Below, piece after piece: positions 63,956-64,000 of a DNA stretch of 64,000 bases. Position 1 is the stretch's first letter. Each line of letters begins with the position of its first letter. The stretch is from [Ruminococcus] torques ATCC 27756 (GTDB lineage: Bacteria; Bacillota; Clostridia; Lachnospirales; Lachnospiraceae). The DNA lies in assembly GCF_000153925.1 (NCBI RefSeq), contig NZ_DS264344.1, positions 157,714 to 221,713 on the forward strand, given 5' to 3'. The translations under genes were made by a program, and so were the position numbers. Below the pieces are notes generated by a model. It ran no database searches. It was not told the DNA's origin and saw only the letters and a program-made list of their open reading frames with translations.

Positions 63956-64000
63956 ATGCATATCAATCCTAATATAGAAAAACCTATTTTTATTCAAATA
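63956..64000 (+). CDS. GntR-family (YtrA-type) transcriptional regulator, N-terminal fragment
   Basis: Only 15 codons are in the window: MHINPNIEKPIFIQI. The start ...PIFIQI matches the first beta strand of the winged helix of YtrA-type GntR regulators (usually IYxQI). AAGGTGGTG precedes the ATG. Such regulators usually sit first in an operon with ABC transporter genes, which would lie beyond the window. The rest of the protein is not visible, so the subfamily call is tentative. Confidence 0.7.
   Translation, partial: MHINPNIEKPIFIQI

Overview
The window is low-GC, densely packed Firmicute DNA. Sporulation genes (gpr, spoIIP), Firmicute-type division genes (minCDE, sepF, ylmH), a lexA-yneA SOS pair, A/T-rich promoters with clear TTGACA/TATAAT elements, strong GGAGG ribosome binding sites and frequent TTG starts fit an anaerobic spore-forming Clostridia. 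The gene order (mreBCD-pbp2-minCDE-rodA-mgsA, then an HlyD-like gene, yggS, sepF, ylmH, lspA, rluD) and a surface GH84 glycosidase suggest a gut Lachnospiraceae. Family placement is inference; no rRNA or tRNA gene was seen.

Layout. 1-9178 (+): shape and division block: mreB end, mreC, mreD, PBP2, minC, minD, minE, rodA, mgsA and a D,D-carboxypeptidase. 9342-9545 (-): DUF378 membrane protein. 9685-14844 (+): HlyD-like protein, yggS, sepF, ylmH, lspA, rluD. 14990-15637: cytidylate-kinase-like protein. 15836-20614: a 1592-residue secreted GH84 enzyme with a wall-anchor-like tail. 20721-25149: ttcA-like gene, yitT, a Xer recombinase, and yneA/lexA diverging from a region with a cluster of LexA boxes. 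25251-33627 (-): mutS-mutL-miaA-PLP enzyme-flavoprotein operon with its own promoter and terminator. 33783-37050: CmpB-like membrane protein, pnp (+) with a long hairpin in its leader, and rpsO (-) convergent with it. 37188-45682 (-): rimP-nusA-ylxR-ylxQ-infB-rbfA-nrnA-truB-ribF. 45895-52581 (-): a type IIA topoisomerase pair, spoIIP and gpr. 52865-54825: rpsT (+) and ilvNC (-). 54983-60016 (-): ABC-F protein, UPF0104-type membrane protein, YiiX-like protein, glycosyltransferase and a 53-residue membrane peptide. 60246-64000: an acidic-headed membrane protein, a tyrosine recombinase homologue lacking key active-site residues, a small unknown protein, an RHH protein coupled to an SPFH protein, and the start of a GntR/YtrA-type regulator.

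Most of the window is core housekeeping. Points for a second look are the pnp leader hairpin, the active-site-depleted recombinase, the SPFH/RHH pair with tandem palindromes at its promoter beside a GntR gene with a palindromic operator, the glycosyltransferase-peptidase-flippase cluster, the ABC-F 5' region, the repeats in the MutL linker and several structured leaders. No CRISPR array, prophage, insertion sequence or clear new defence system was found.
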